DNA from: Sphingomonas oryzagri
Lineage (GTDB): Bacteria; Pseudomonadota; Alphaproteobacteria; Sphingomonadales; Sphingomonadaceae
Reading direction: 5' to 3'
Assembly (NCBI RefSeq): GCF_029906645.1
Contig: NZ_JARYGZ010000003.1
Span: forward strand, 62,001-126,000
DNA: 64,000 nt
Shown: one piece after another, positions 18,972-28,005 of the stretch
How the letters are laid out: every line of letters begins with the position of its first letter
Numbering within the stretch: the first letter of the stretch is position 1
The notes under the pieces: generated by a model
The model's input: only the letters and a program-made list of their open reading frames with translations
Databases searched by the model: none
Told to the model about the DNA's origin: nothing
Program-made: the position numbers and the translations under genes

Positions 18972-21073
18972 GCCCTCGCCTGCTGGAAGGGCGTGGCCCG
19001 TGGGAAGAGGTTGCAGCGCATGCCCACCATCGCCAGCAGCGTCGAGGGATAGATGCCCGAATGCGGATCGATGCCCTGGTCGATGGCGTCGTCGATCGCA
19101 GTAAGCAATGTTGCGTCCGGCTTGATCGCTTCGCCGGCCTTCAGCCTTGCGCGGAACATGGCGCTGAGTTGATCGAGCAGCCTGTCGATCGCGGCCATCG
19201 CGTTCGTTCCGGCATGCTCGACGCCCCCGCGGATTTGCACGATGTTGCGCCCGACGCGGAGATCGGCGAGCCCATCGGCCGCGTGCAGGGCGTCTCCGGG
19301 CGCCGCCACCGCCATGCGGGCCGCGACCTGGCCGAGCCGATCCACGGCACGCGCGGTCCATGCATCGGCGGCCGGGACGGCGCGGGGATCGGCCAGCGCT
19401 TCCAGGTCACGCCAGTTCGCCCGGATGATCCGGTGCGCGGTCCAGCGCGCGTTGGCGGAGCGGAACAGCCGGGTGACGGCGAGCGTGGTGACGATGCCGC
19501 CGACCTGGGCGAGCCCGGTGTTCGCGAAGGCGGAGAAGTCGATCGTGAAGCGGTCGAGGAAGCCCATCGCCACGATGAAGCAGGAGAACATCGGCAGTGC
19601 GTGGGCGGAGCGCGCCGGATCCGCCTGGATGTATCCCATGCCGATCAGCGCCGGCGCCAGCGTGACGATCAGCATCTCGGCCCCGTCGACACGGGGCAGG
19701 ATGACGAACAGATACAAAGCGGCGAGCGGAAAGGTGGCGAGCGTCGCCGTCAGGTAGCGGCCGATCACTGGTGCCGGATCGTCCTGCGCCGCGAACGAGC
19801 AGGTGATGAGCGCCGCGAAAGCGGCTGTCGCAGACCCGTTTGGCCACGCCAGCAGGATCCAGACCGCGCAATAGATCATGACGGCGGTGGCGGTGGCGGC
19901 GCCTGCCAGCGCCGCGAGGCCGTGATCGCGGGCCAGCGGGAAATGCGACGCGGCCGGCAGGGCCTCGCGCGCCGCGATCGAGGCATCGGGATCGTCGAAT
20001 CGGCGAACGAGAAAGCTTGCCTCATGCAACGCCGCCATGAACTCGGCCATCCGGTCGCACAGGCTGGCGGCGAGCAGCGAGTTCCAGTCCCCGTTTCGGA
20101 CGCGCGTCGCGGCGACGGCCCGGCATTGCGCGAGCAGCCCGTCGTCGAGCGGGTCGGGCATGTCGGCGTTGCTCAGGCCCAGGATCACGGTCTGCACGAG
20201 TGTCCCGATCTCGGGATCGACGGCGTCGTGCGCGCGCAGCTGGTCGAGCCGGTTGGCGGCGGCAGAGGCGAGCGGGAGGATCGTCGCCAGTCGTTGCTGG
20301 AGCGCGATAACCGTATCGCGCGTCGCCAGCGCGAAACGCTGGTCGAACGGCAGGTTCACCGCGATCATGCCGAGCTCGGTCACATCACTCGCGAGCTTGC
20401 GGCGATGCTCATACTCGAGCGCGGTATGACGGGTGCCGAGTGCCTCCGCCGTCCATCTGGAGGCATCGGCCAGGAAGGTGCGGGCGCGCTGGTGGATAGC
20501 AGGCCGGACGTTCCACGGCTGCAGCACCATGTGGGTGACCGTCACGCACAGGATCGCGACCGTCATCTCCTCGACCCGCGAGATGGTGGTGGTGAAGATG
20601 TTGCCGGGATCGTCCAGATAGGGAAAGCTGATCACCGCCGAGCTGAACGCCGCCATCTGGAACAGGAAGGCGCGCGGTGTCCGGTCGAGTACCGCTAGAT
20701 AGATACACAAGCCGGTCCATGCCGCCAGGCAGACGACAAGCAGGATCGGCGAATTCTGGAGATTGGGGACCAGCGCGATCGTCACCAAGGCGCCGGTCAG
20801 GATGCCTCCGATCCGATAGAAGACCTTCGGCCGGAACGCACCCGCCATCGGCTGCGCCGTCACATAGACGGTCAGTAGCGCCCACCAGGGTCGTGGCAGG
20901 CTCGCGGTGAAGGCAATGATCAGGGTTGCGGCAGCCGCGATGAAGCTGCTCAGCGAAAAGAGCAGCTTCCGTGAATCGATCGCCAGAGCGCCGGATACTC
21001 CGCGATTTGCCCGGAAGGCATGCGACGCGGGCGAAATGCGCCCCGGAGAGGAAGATGTCGAAGCTACGCTCAT
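18968..21073 (-). CDS. FUSC-family inner-membrane efflux protein (AaeB-like)
   Basis: 701 residues. Two membrane blocks (about 35-190 and 385-530) each followed by a cytoplasmic helical domain, as in AaeB and other fusaric-acid/aromatic-acid exporters. PWWALLTVYVTAQPMAGAFRPKVFYRIGGT-like text in the first block (the last residue here is I-L-T) is the family signature. With the DUF1656, HlyD and NodT genes it forms an operon for export of aromatic carboxylic acids or similar compounds; the substrate is inferred from family only. Confidence 0.9.
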   Translation of the reverse strand: MSVASTSSSPGRISPASHAFRANRGVSGALAIDSRKLLFSLSSFIAAAATLIIAFTASLPRPWWALLTVYVTAQPMAGAFRPKVFYRIGGILTGALVTIALVPNLQNSPILLVVCLAAWTGLCIYLAVLDRTPRAFLFQMAAFSSAVISFPYLDDPGNIFTTTISRVEEMTVAILCVTVTHMVLQPWNVRPAIHQRARTFLADASRWTAEALGTRHTALEYEHRRKLASDVTELGMIAVNLPFDQRFALATRDTVIALQQRLATILPLASAAANRLDQLRAHDAVDPEIGTLVQTVILGLSNADMPDPLDDGLLAQCRAVAATRVRNGDWNSLLAASLCDRMAEFMAALHEASFLVRRFDDPDASIAAREALPAASHFPLARDHGLAALAGAATATAVMIYCAVWILLAWPNGSATAAFAALITCSFAAQDDPAPVIGRYLTATLATFPLAALYLFVILPRVDGAEMLIVTLAPALIGMGYIQADPARSAHALPMFSCFIVAMGFLDRFTIDFSAFANTGLAQVGGIVTTLAVTRLFRSANARWTAHRIIRANWRDLEALADPRAVPAADAWTARAVDRLGQVAARMAVAAPGDALHAADGLADLRVGRNIVQIRGGVEHAGTNAMAAIDRLLDQLSAMFRARLKAGEAIKPDATLLTAIDDAIDQGIDPHSGIYPSTLLAMVGMRCNLFPRATPFQQARA

Positions 21074-21100
21074 GGCAGGGATCCGTCGCGCGAGGCGATG

Positions 21101-21499
21101 CTAGCTGATCACCCGGCTGTCGACTTCGCGATCGACGTGGACATCGGTCACTCGGCCGCTCTCGCTGTTCAGCGAAGTCGTCCAGCGAACCTCGTCGGTC
21201 GCGTCGCCGTCCGTCCACATTTGTCTGTAAAGGCATTTGATCGCCTCTGGATGATGGCGGTCGGGCCGGCACGTTGCACCCGCGGCACGCAGAATCTGTA
21301 TCGCGTCGGGCAGGGGGCTGCCGATTGCGACGGCTGCGAGGATCGCGGTTCGTCCAGCCGCGAGGGCCGCGTCGCCTGTATGAAGATATTCGACCTCGCG
21401 AAAATCGAGGGGCGCAGCTGTTGCCGCCTGGATCGAGGCAGGAGAGATCAGGCTCGTCGCCACGGCGAGCAGAGCGGGCAGGGGCGATGGCAAGCGCAT
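21101..21499 (-). CDS. Secreted protein of unknown function
   Basis: 132 residues with a Sec-type signal peptide ending near SIQAATA. Two cysteines (GATCRPD and IKCLYRQ) may form a disulfide in the periplasm. It ends 27 bases before the FUSC gene in the same direction and may be the first gene of that operon. No known domain recognised. Confidence 0.6.
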   Translation of the reverse strand: MRLPSPLPALLAVATSLISPASIQAATAAPLDFREVEYLHTGDAALAAGRTAILAAVAIGSPLPDAIQILRAAGATCRPDRHHPEAIKCLYRQMWTDGDATDEVRWTTSLNSESGRVTDVHVDREVDSRVIS

Positions 21500-21850
21500 T
21501 CGGTCGACCTCGTGAAAAGGGCGTGCGGCATTCCGCGCGCCGTCGCTGTCGACGGTACGCGGGTTAGACTTGCTGGTTGGGGGAGAACCTGCCCGTCAGT
21601 CCGGGCCGCCGCGTACAAGCGGCGTGATGACAAAAACAGTGCAATGTTTTGCTGCCTGCCAGCAAATATTCTGCACTATGCCGTCGTTGGCCGTAGCCCT
21701 GGTATACGACGCGCGCAATTGCGAGGAGATTAGGCGTCGTCCGGGAACAATCATATGCCGCGCCGGGCGCTAATCCGGCATCGGTATCGGGCCTAGACCG
21801 GCTTCACCGCCACCGAATGACCGGCCGGGCGGGGAGGTTGGAGACACGTC
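21500..21850. other. Promoter-side intergenic stretch
   Basis: About 350 bases between divergent genes. An AT-richer segment at 21,620-21,690 with GCAATGTTTTGC and CAGCAAATATTCTGC looks like promoter or operator DNA, but I cannot assign boxes. No gene is supported. Confidence 0.4.
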
Positions 21851-22285
21851 ATGGACCGCAACATCGGAAATGCCGACACCTATGCCACGCCCCGCATCGA
21901 AGCGCGGGTGGAGGCGATCGCCCACCATTTCGGCGAGCAGGCCGCGCCCGACGTTCCGGCCGCCGTCGGCCTCATGCTCGTCGCGAGCTTCGCCACGATC
22001 ATGGGCAGCTTCCTGCTGCTCTACACGGGGTCGCGCTTCGCCACGATGATGGTCGCGATCAGCATCGTCTACACGGCGATCTATCTGTCGGTCCCGACGA
22101 TCTTCCTGCGCATCGACGCCCGCCGCGGCGGCCATGTCGGCATGGCGGAATTCCTGGAGAAGGGCCTCGATACCTGGACCGGTCATGTCGGTGGCCGCGA
22201 GGCGATCGTGCAATTCCTCACGATCCCCGTCGCCATCGCGATCGCCGTCTTCGGCATCGGCGTCGCCGCCGCGCTGATCCTCTGA
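21851..22285 (+). CDS. Membrane protein of unknown function
   Basis: 144 residues with three hydrophobic helices (about 37-58, 65-85 and 118-142). The N-terminus (ARVEAIAHHFGEQAAPDVPAAVGLM) is cytoplasmic-looking. A helix-helix hairpin resembles small permease-like proteins, but I do not recognise a family. It ends at a shared terminator with the flavohaemoglobin gene. Confidence 0.65.
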   Translation: MDRNIGNADTYATPRIEARVEAIAHHFGEQAAPDVPAAVGLMLVASFATIMGSFLLLYTGSRFATMMVAISIVYTAIYLSVPTIFLRIDARRGGHVGMAEFLEKGLDTWTGHVGGREAIVQFLTIPVAIAIAVFGIGVAAALIL

Positions 22286-22317
22286 CGCCCGTCGGGCGTC
22301 ATTCCCTGCAAATCCCG

Positions 22318-22344
22318 CGGAGCCCGGCCTCAGGTCGGGCTCCG
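22318..22344. terminator. Two-way terminator hairpin
   Basis: CGGAGCCCG and CGGGCTCCG form a perfect nine-base stem with a nine-base loop between two convergent genes. There is no strong U tract on either side. Confidence 0.65.
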
Positions 22345-22368
22345 CTGCTGTCGCGCGTACCCGATCGC

Positions 22369-23574
22369 TCAGGCGGCGAGCAGGTCGTCGGCGGGGCCGA
22401 ACAACTCGTAGTGGATCCGATCTTCCGCTACGCCTTCGGCCCTCAAGCCGCTCACGAAATGACGCAGAAACGGGGTGGGGCCGCACAGATAGACGTCGGC
22501 GTCCATCAGCGGCGTGTTGGCCCGCAACCATGCCAGATCGACGAAGCCCGTCCCGTCATGATCGACATCGGCGTCCAGCGGCTGGCTGTAGAAGGTCGCC
22601 GTACGCATCCGGCCATGCCCGGCCGCCAGCGCCCGCACGTGCTCGCGCATCGCATGGGTGTCGCCATTCAGCGCGCCATGGACAAAATGGGTCTCGACCC
22701 CCGGCAGTCTTGCGGCGATCGTCTCAGCCATGCTCACCATCGGCGTCAGGCCGACGCCGCCCGACAGCAGGATCACGGGGCGGGCAGGCTGATCGGGCAG
22801 GAAGAAATCGCCCGCCGGTGGTGTCGTCTCCAAGGTATCGCCGATCTCGACGCGGTCGTGGAGGTGCACCGATCCGCCCATGCCGTCGACCTCGCGCTTC
22901 ACGGAGATACGGTAGACATCGCTGTTGGGTGCGCAGGAGATCGAATAGTTTCGCTTGGTGCCCGGCTCCCCCGGCATGTCGAAGCGCAGCGTCAGATACT
23001 GGCCGGGTTTGTGCGGAAGGACGGCGCCGCCGTCGACCGGGCGCAGGACGAACGAGGTGATCACCGAGCTTTCGCGGATCTTCCCGGCCACGACGAACCG
23101 CCGCCAGCCGCTCCAGCCCCCGTCGGTCCGCTCGATTTCCGACCGGATGGCCGCTTCCCTGTCCTTGAGGATGTCCGCAAGGAACCAGAATGCCTGGCCC
23201 CAGGCGGCCAGAATGTCCGGCGTTGCCGCCGCGCCGAGTACGTCCTCGATCGCTGCGAGCAGCGCGTTGGCGACATGGGGATAATGCGCGGACAGGATAT
23301 GATAGCCGATATGCTTCTGGGCGATGCGCTCGATCACCGGCGCCAGCACGCCGGGATCGGAGATATTGCGGGCATAACCGAGGATCGCCGCGGCCAGCGC
23401 GTTGACTTGCCGGCCTCCTTCGCCCTGGTTGGCGCGGTTGAACAAGGCGGCGATGACGGGATCTTCGAACAGCTTCGTGTACATCGCCGAGGTGATCGCG
23501 GCGCCGTGCTTCTCCAGCGCGGGCACGCTGGCCTGGACGCGCGCGATCGTCTCCGCGGACAGCGGATGGGGCAT
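22369..23574 (-). CDS. hmp: Flavohaemoglobin (nitric oxide dioxygenase)
   Basis: 401 residues, usual length. The globin part has Tyr32 and the proximal His88 in IAQKHIGYHI. The FAD domain has RNYSIS, and the NAD domain has LLSGGVGLTPMVSM and CGPTPF. It oxidises nitric oxide to nitrate with O2 and NADH in the cytoplasm. It follows the truncated globin gene by 24 bases, and both are downstream of an NsrR box, so it should be induced by nitric oxide. Confidence 0.95.
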   Translation of the reverse strand: MPHPLSAETIARVQASVPALEKHGAAITSAMYTKLFEDPVIAALFNRANQGEGGRQVNALAAAILGYARNISDPGVLAPVIERIAQKHIGYHILSAHYPHVANALLAAIEDVLGAAATPDILAAWGQAFWFLADILKDREAAIRSEIERTDGGWSGWRRFVVAGKIRESSVITSFVLRPVDGGAVLPHKPGQYLTLRFDMPGEPGTKRNYSISCAPNSDVYRISVKREVDGMGGSVHLHDRVEIGDTLETTPPAGDFFLPDQPARPVILLSGGVGLTPMVSMAETIAARLPGVETHFVHGALNGDTHAMREHVRALAAGHGRMRTATFYSQPLDADVDHDGTGFVDLAWLRANTPLMDADVYLCGPTPFLRHFVSGLRAEGVAEDRIHYELFGPADDLLAA

Positions 23575-23598
23575 GATCTGTCTCCTTGGGTGGATGGT

Positions 23599-24021
23599 TC
23601 AGGTGGTGACGGAAGCCGGCGGCGGCCTGGACCCCAGCATCGCAGCTCGCCCTTCAGGCGTGTGCAGCTGCAGCCCGAGCCGGAGGCTCTGCGCGATACG
23701 GGAGGCCTTTTCCTGGAGAGCACCGGCCACCGGGCCGGGCAGCAACTCGCTCGTCGTCGTCGCCCAAAGCGCAAGCCAGCGATCGAACATCGGCGGCGTG
23801 ATCCGAGATGCGTGCCGCATATGCGTGGCCATCGGATTACCCTTGTACCGGCTGCTCGAGATCATCACCGACGACCAGAAGTCGGCGATCTGTCCGAGGT
23901 GGTGGGGCCAGTCGCTGATCGCGTCCTCGAAGACCGGGCCGAGGAGGGCATCGCCCCGGACACGACCGTAGAAACGGTCCAGCAGCGGCGCCAGCTGATG
24001 CTCTTCGAGGACGGGCTCCAC
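23599..24021 (-). CDS. Group III truncated haemoglobin
   Basis: 140 residues. The sequence LLDRFYGRVRGDALLGPVF, then FWSSVMISSSRYKGNPM and FDRWLALWATT follow the truncated globin pattern of the type III group. Such globins bind O2 or NO in microaerobic bacteria. It starts the NsrR-controlled operon with hmp. The N-terminus begins close to the NsrR box, so the untranslated leader is short. Confidence 0.85.
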   Translation of the reverse strand: MEPVLEEHQLAPLLDRFYGRVRGDALLGPVFEDAISDWPHHLGQIADFWSSVMISSSRYKGNPMATHMRHASRITPPMFDRWLALWATTTSELLPGPVAGALQEKASRIAQSLRLGLQLHTPEGRAAMLGSRPPPASVTT

Positions 24022-24067
24022 GACTCACTCCAAATGCAACGGCAACGCATCTATTGCCGAAGGATAA

Positions 24068-24090
24068 AAGATGCAACAGATTTACATCTT
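24068..24090. promoter_or_regulatory. NsrR binding site
   Basis: AAGATG, 11 bases, CATCTT: the arms and spacing are those of the NsrR consensus from enterobacteria. It lies between the globin/hmp operon and the nsrR gene, so NsrR can control both directions. Confidence 0.85.
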
Positions 24091-24115
24091 ATCGGTCGAC
24101 GACTAGGGTCGAGAC

Positions 24116-24574
24116 ATGCGGCTGACCCGGTACACTGACTATGCGATGCGGGTGCTCATGCATCTCGGCGCGCGCGAGGATGAGCTTTCGTCCATCGCCG
24201 AGATCGCGCGTGCCTACGGTATTTCCCAGAATCACCTCATGAAGGTCGTGCAGGATCTCGGCAAAGCCGGCTATGTCGCGACCCAGCGTGGACGGGGCGG
24301 CGGTATCCGGCTGGCGCGCCCGGCGATCGACATCAATCTGGGCGCCGTCGTGCGGCATACCGAGGAGGGGTTCGACCTCGTCGATTGCGACGACTGCCTG
24401 ATCGCACCGGCCTGTTCCCTGCCGCGCGTCCTCAACGAAGCCGTCCAGGCGTTCCTTGCCGTGCTCGATCGTTACACGCTGGAGGACATCCTCGTCCGGC
24501 GTCGAGACCTGCGATCGCTGTTCGGAATGGCGACCGAACCGGACGCGCCATTATGCGCCGATCGTGCACAATAG
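24116..24574 (+). CDS. nsrR: NsrR, nitric-oxide-sensing Rrf2 repressor
   Basis: 152 residues. The N-terminal winged helix (MRLTRYTDYAMRVLMHLG) is typical of Rrf2 proteins, and Cys91, Cys94 and Cys100 in CDDCLIAPAC are the Fe-S ligands of NsrR. Nitric oxide destroys the cluster and releases the DNA. Its position beside an NsrR box, globin and hmp supports the name. Confidence 0.92.
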   Translation: MRLTRYTDYAMRVLMHLGAREDELSSIAEIARAYGISQNHLMKVVQDLGKAGYVATQRGRGGGIRLARPAIDINLGAVVRHTEEGFDLVDCDDCLIAPACSLPRVLNEAVQAFLAVLDRYTLEDILVRRRDLRSLFGMATEPDAPLCADRAQ

Positions 24575-24663
24575 AGATGGCGAACCGGGTCTAATCCCCG
24601 GCGCCGACCCGGCCTAGTCCAGGGGCAGGCCGCAACCGCGGCCGGCACCTGAGGAGCAGGACC

Positions 24664-25119
24664 ATGTCGCACCGAATCGACTACAACAAAGCCGCCCCCA
24701 CCGCGATGAAGGCGCTCGGCGGCGTCTACGGTTACGTGATGACCTCGGGGCTGTCGCCCGCACTGGTCGACCTCGTCTATCTGCGCACCAGCCAGATTAA
24801 CGGCTGTGCCTATTGCATCGACATGCACAGCCGCGACCTCGTCAAGAAGGGTTTCGACATCGAGAAGCTGGTGCTCGTACCTGTCTGGCCCGAGGCGAAG
24901 GGACTGTTCAGCGAGACGGAGCAAGCGGCCCTCGCCTGGACCGAGAGCGTGACCAGGATCGCCGAAGGCGCCGCGCCGGACGAGGTCTACGAAGCGGCGC
25001 TCGACGCCTTCGGCGAGAAGGGACTTGCCGACCTCACGGTCGCGATCGGCCTTATGAATGCCTACAACCGGCTGGGCATCAGCTTCCATGCGACCCCGGC
25101 CGCGGTCGCCAAGGCGTGA
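24664..25119 (+). CDS. AhpD-like carboxymuconolactone decarboxylase-family protein
   Basis: 151 residues. NGCAYCIDMHSRDL contains the CxxC and His of the AhpD-type alkylhydroperoxidase core. Such proteins reduce peroxides or pass electrons to AhpC; the true substrate is unknown. AGGAGCAGG precedes ATG 24,664 well. It lies between nsrR and the Ohr-like gene, in the same direction. Confidence 0.9.
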   Translation: MSHRIDYNKAAPTAMKALGGVYGYVMTSGLSPALVDLVYLRTSQINGCAYCIDMHSRDLVKKGFDIEKLVLVPVWPEAKGLFSETEQAALAWTESVTRIAEGAAPDEVYEAALDAFGEKGLADLTVAIGLMNAYNRLGISFHATPAAVAKA

Positions 25120-25221
25120 GAAGGCTCTCGCGATTGGCGCAATTCCGGCAATAATGAAGTGCCGAGCCGACGCTATTCGAGGCGACCCCCAGGGCATAGC
25201 GACTCTCTGCAGGAGAGTATC

Positions 25222-25644
25222 ATGATGAGCCACTATCGCGCGCAGGCCACCGCCATCGGCGGGCGCACCGGATCGGCCGCCTCCGCCGACGGAGCGCTGC
25301 GCGTCCTGCTCGATACGCCGCGCGAGCTGGGCGGCGAAGGCGGCAAGGGCACCAATCCCGAACAGCTGCTTGCCGCCGCTTATGCCGCAAGCTTTCTCGA
25401 GACGCTCCGCACCGTGGCCCTGGGCCGGCGCCTGCAGCTCGCGCCCGACGCCAACGTCACCGCGACGATCGGCATCGCGGACCGGGACGAGGCCGGCCGC
25501 ATGACTCTCGCGATCCGGCTCGATGTCGACCTGCCCGGTATGGACGAGGTTGCCGCAAGCACGCTCACGGAGGAAGCGCATTCGGTTTGCGCCTATTCGA
25601 ACGCCATGTCCGGCAATGTCGAGATACGCATCGACGTGCAGTGA
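25222..25644 (+). CDS. OsmC/Ohr-family protein lacking the peroxidatic cysteine
   Basis: 140 residues from ATG 25,222, with AGGAG seven bases before. The overall sequence is Ohr-like: TNPEQLLAAAYAASF, then HSVCAYSNAMSGN. Ohr enzymes reduce organic hydroperoxides with two cysteines, one in each segment. Here the first is Ser57 (codon AGC) and only the second, Cys123, remains. It should therefore not work as a normal Ohr peroxidase. The Arg near residue 15 is kept. Confidence 0.85.
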   Translation: MMSHYRAQATAIGGRTGSAASADGALRVLLDTPRELGGEGGKGTNPEQLLAAAYAASFLETLRTVALGRRLQLAPDANVTATIGIADRDEAGRMTLAIRLDVDLPGMDEVAASTLTEEAHSVCAYSNAMSGNVEIRIDVQ

Positions 25645-26568
25645 TTACGCTTCGATGCCGTGCGCCCAGGGCCGGTTCGCGAAATGGTCGCGCAGGAACC
25701 CGAGCAGCACGCGAACCCGCGCGGGGCGGGCGCGGCCGGGCGGCGTCACCACATAGACCGGGCCGGGCGCCGTCTTCCAATCCGGCAGCAATTCGATCAG
25801 CCGGCCAGCCTGGAGATGATCCCAGATGTAGAATTCGGGATAGGTCGCAAGCCCCAGCCCCGCCAGGAGCGACGGCACCATCGCCGTGCCGTTGTTGACG
25901 CGCAGCGGTCCCTTCGCGCGAACCGTGAAGCTCCCTTCGGTTTCGTGCGAGAATTCCCATTCCGTGCCCCACGGCACGTGGCTGGGGATCACAGCCGGAA
26001 GGGTCGCCAGCTCGGACGGGTGGGCGGGGCTGCCGTGCCGCTCGATAAAGGCGGGCGCCGCGACGAGGGGGCGACGGAAGGAGAAGAGGCGGCTGACGCG
26101 CAGCGAGCTGTCGGCCAGCCCGCCGATCCGGATCGCGCAGTCCAGTCCTTCCGCGACGATGTCGACCTTGCTGTCGGTAAGGCAGAGATCGATTTCGATG
26201 TCCGGATAGGCCTTGAGGAATTCCGGCAAGAGCGGCGCCAGCGCCTCGACCCCGAACGCGGTGGTCGCCGCGATCCGCACCAGGCCGCGCGGAATGGCGG
26301 CCTCCTCCAATATCTCGGCCTCGACACCGATGCCGTCGGCGAGAATGCGGGATGCACGCTCCAGGCAGATTCTGCCGCTCTCGGTCAGGGTGAGCTGGCG
26401 GGTGGTGCGATGGATCAGCGTGGTGCGCATCCGCTCCTCCAGTCGCGTGACGGCCTTGGAAACCGTGGTCTTGGCGAGGCCCAATTCCTCGGCAGCATGG
26501 CTGAACGAGCCCTTCTCGGCGACCTTGGCGAAGATTGCCCAGGCTTCGAAATCCGGCATGTGCGGCAT
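25645..26568 (-). CDS. LysR-family transcriptional regulator
   Basis: 307 residues. Helix-turn-helix at 18-37 (EKGSFSHAAEELGLAKTTVSKAVTRLEE), then an effector domain. The style with FSFRRPLVAAPAFIERHG belongs to the group of LysR proteins that control oxidoreductase genes. It is the third gene of a run with azoR and an SDR gene, all leftward, with short gaps, and abuts the convergent Ohr-like gene. Confidence 0.9.
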   Translation of the reverse strand: MPHMPDFEAWAIFAKVAEKGSFSHAAEELGLAKTTVSKAVTRLEERMRTTLIHRTTRQLTLTESGRICLERASRILADGIGVEAEILEEAAIPRGLVRIAATTAFGVEALAPLLPEFLKAYPDIEIDLCLTDSKVDIVAEGLDCAIRIGGLADSSLRVSRLFSFRRPLVAAPAFIERHGSPAHPSELATLPAVIPSHVPWGTEWEFSHETEGSFTVRAKGPLRVNNGTAMVPSLLAGLGLATYPEFYIWDHLQAGRLIELLPDWKTAPGPVYVVTPPGRARPARVRVLLGFLRDHFANRPWAHGIEA

Positions 26569-26609
26569 GGTCGCGCCCCCCTCGCCGCGACCCTATCATG
26601 TCCGTTCCG

Positions 26610-27332
26610 TCAATCTAGCGCCTTGCCGATCGAGCCGCCGCCATCCACGAACAGGGTCTGCCCGGTGATGTAGCCGGCGTCTTCGGAGAGAAAGAAGGCG
26701 ATCGCTGCGGCGAGCTCTTCCGGTCGACCGAGGCGGCGCATCGGGATCAGCGAGAGGAAGCGCGCCTCGCGTTCGCTGCCTTCGGGCGTGTTGGCACGAA
26801 ACAGCTCGGTGCCGACCGGGCCGGGTGCCACTGCGTTCACGGTGATGCCGGTCTCCGCCAGTTCCAGCGCCCAGGTACGCGTGAAGCTGTTGAGCGCGGC
26901 CTTGGCGCCCGCATAAGCGGTGCGTTCGGCGATACCGAGCACAGTAAGGCTCGAGAGATTGACGACCCGACCCCATCCGCGCGCCTTCATGCCCGGCAGT
27001 AGCGCTTGGGTCGCCAGAATGGCCGGGTGAAGGTTCAGGCGCAGGATGTCGTCGACGTCGGCGAGCTCGATCTCGCCGATCCTGTGCAGGCGCACCAGGC
27101 CGGCGTTGTTGACCACACCGTCAAAGGCGTAATGCGCCGCGAGATCCGCGAACATTTTGGTCGATCGTGCAGTGTCTGTAAGATCGAGTGTCACCAGCGC
27201 GCCTGGAAAGCTCGGGTCAGGACTGCGTGCGATACCGACGACGCCGTGGCCGGCAGCGATCAATCGTTCAGTCAGGGCACGGCCGATGCCCTTCGTGGCA
27301 CCGGTCACGAGGAACGTGCGGGAAGTTGTCAT
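26610..27332 (-). CDS. Short-chain dehydrogenase/reductase
   Basis: 240 residues from ATG 27,332. Cofactor motif TGATKGIGRAL, NNAG (75-78), catalytic Ser in NLSSLTV, YAGAK with Tyr140 and Lys144, and the C-terminal FVDGGGSIGKALD. Substrate unknown. It follows azoR by 31 bases and precedes the LysR gene by 41. Confidence 0.92.
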   Translation of the reverse strand: MTTSRTFLVTGATKGIGRALTERLIAAGHGVVGIARSPDPSFPGALVTLDLTDTARSTKMFADLAAHYAFDGVVNNAGLVRLHRIGEIELADVDDILRLNLHPAILATQALLPGMKARGWGRVVNLSSLTVLGIAERTAYAGAKAALNSFTRTWALELAETGITVNAVAPGPVGTELFRANTPEGSEREARFLSLIPMRRLGRPEELAAAIAFFLSEDAGYITGQTLFVDGGGSIGKALD

Positions 27333-27363
27333 GATGGGATCTTTCGATTTCGCGCCGACCCTC

Positions 27364-28005
27364 TCAGGCGGCGATTGCGGTGCTGGCGACGGAGGGCGAG
27401 AAGCGGATCTCGGCAACGCGCCGCTCCGCGTCGGCAATCGCGGCGGCCCGTGCATCCGGTCCCGTCGCGACGCCTTCGGCGCGGACGACCATGATCTCCG
27501 CGATGCCAAGGAACCCGAAGACGGTGCGCAGATGCGCTTCCTGATGGTCCATCGTCTCGGCTGGGGTTCCCGCGAGTACGCTGCCGCGGCCCGACAGGAT
27601 GATGACCTCCTTGCCACCGGCCAAGCCTCGCGGCCCTTTGGCGGTATAGCGAAAGGTTTCGCCGGCAACGGCGATCCTATCGATCCAAGCCTTCAGGGTG
27701 CTCGGGATGCCGAAGTTGTACATCGGGGCACCGATCACGATGATGTCGGCTGCCTTGAATTCGGTCATGAGTTCGCGACCCAAGGCGATATCGGCCTCGA
27801 TTTCCCTCGTACGTGGTGCGTCGAGATCGGTCAGCGCCTGGATGTAAGCCGGCGAGAGGTGGGGGATCGGCGTCTCTGCGACATCACGGTGTGTGACGGC
27901 AGCGGCAGGGAAGGTTGCGGAGAGGTGCTCCACCACGCGCATCGACAAGGCGCGTGTCACGGAATTGGCGCCGAGAATGCTGGAATCGACAATGAGAATG
28001 TTCAT
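27364..28005 (-). CDS. azoR: FMN-dependent NADH-azoreductase-type flavoprotein
   Basis: 213 residues. The flavodoxin-like fold begins MNILIVDSSILGANSVT; APMYNFGIPSTLKAWIDRI and the SGRGSVLAGTPAETMDHQE segment are those of AzoR proteins, which reduce quinones and azo dyes with NAD(P)H. It starts the azoR-SDR-lysR run. Confidence 0.9.
   Translation of the reverse strand: MNILIVDSSILGANSVTRALSMRVVEHLSATFPAAAVTHRDVAETPIPHLSPAYIQALTDLDAPRTREIEADIALGRELMTEFKAADIIVIGAPMYNFGIPSTLKAWIDRIAVAGETFRYTAKGPRGLAGGKEVIILSGRGSVLAGTPAETMDHQEAHLRTVFGFLGIAEIMVVRAEGVATGPDARAAAIADAERRVAEIRFSPSVASTAIAA

Noticed and set aside
18747-19361. Long 204-codon frame covering the DUF1656 gene
   Set aside because: Only the last 74 codons are a protein; the rest is FUSC DNA in another frame.
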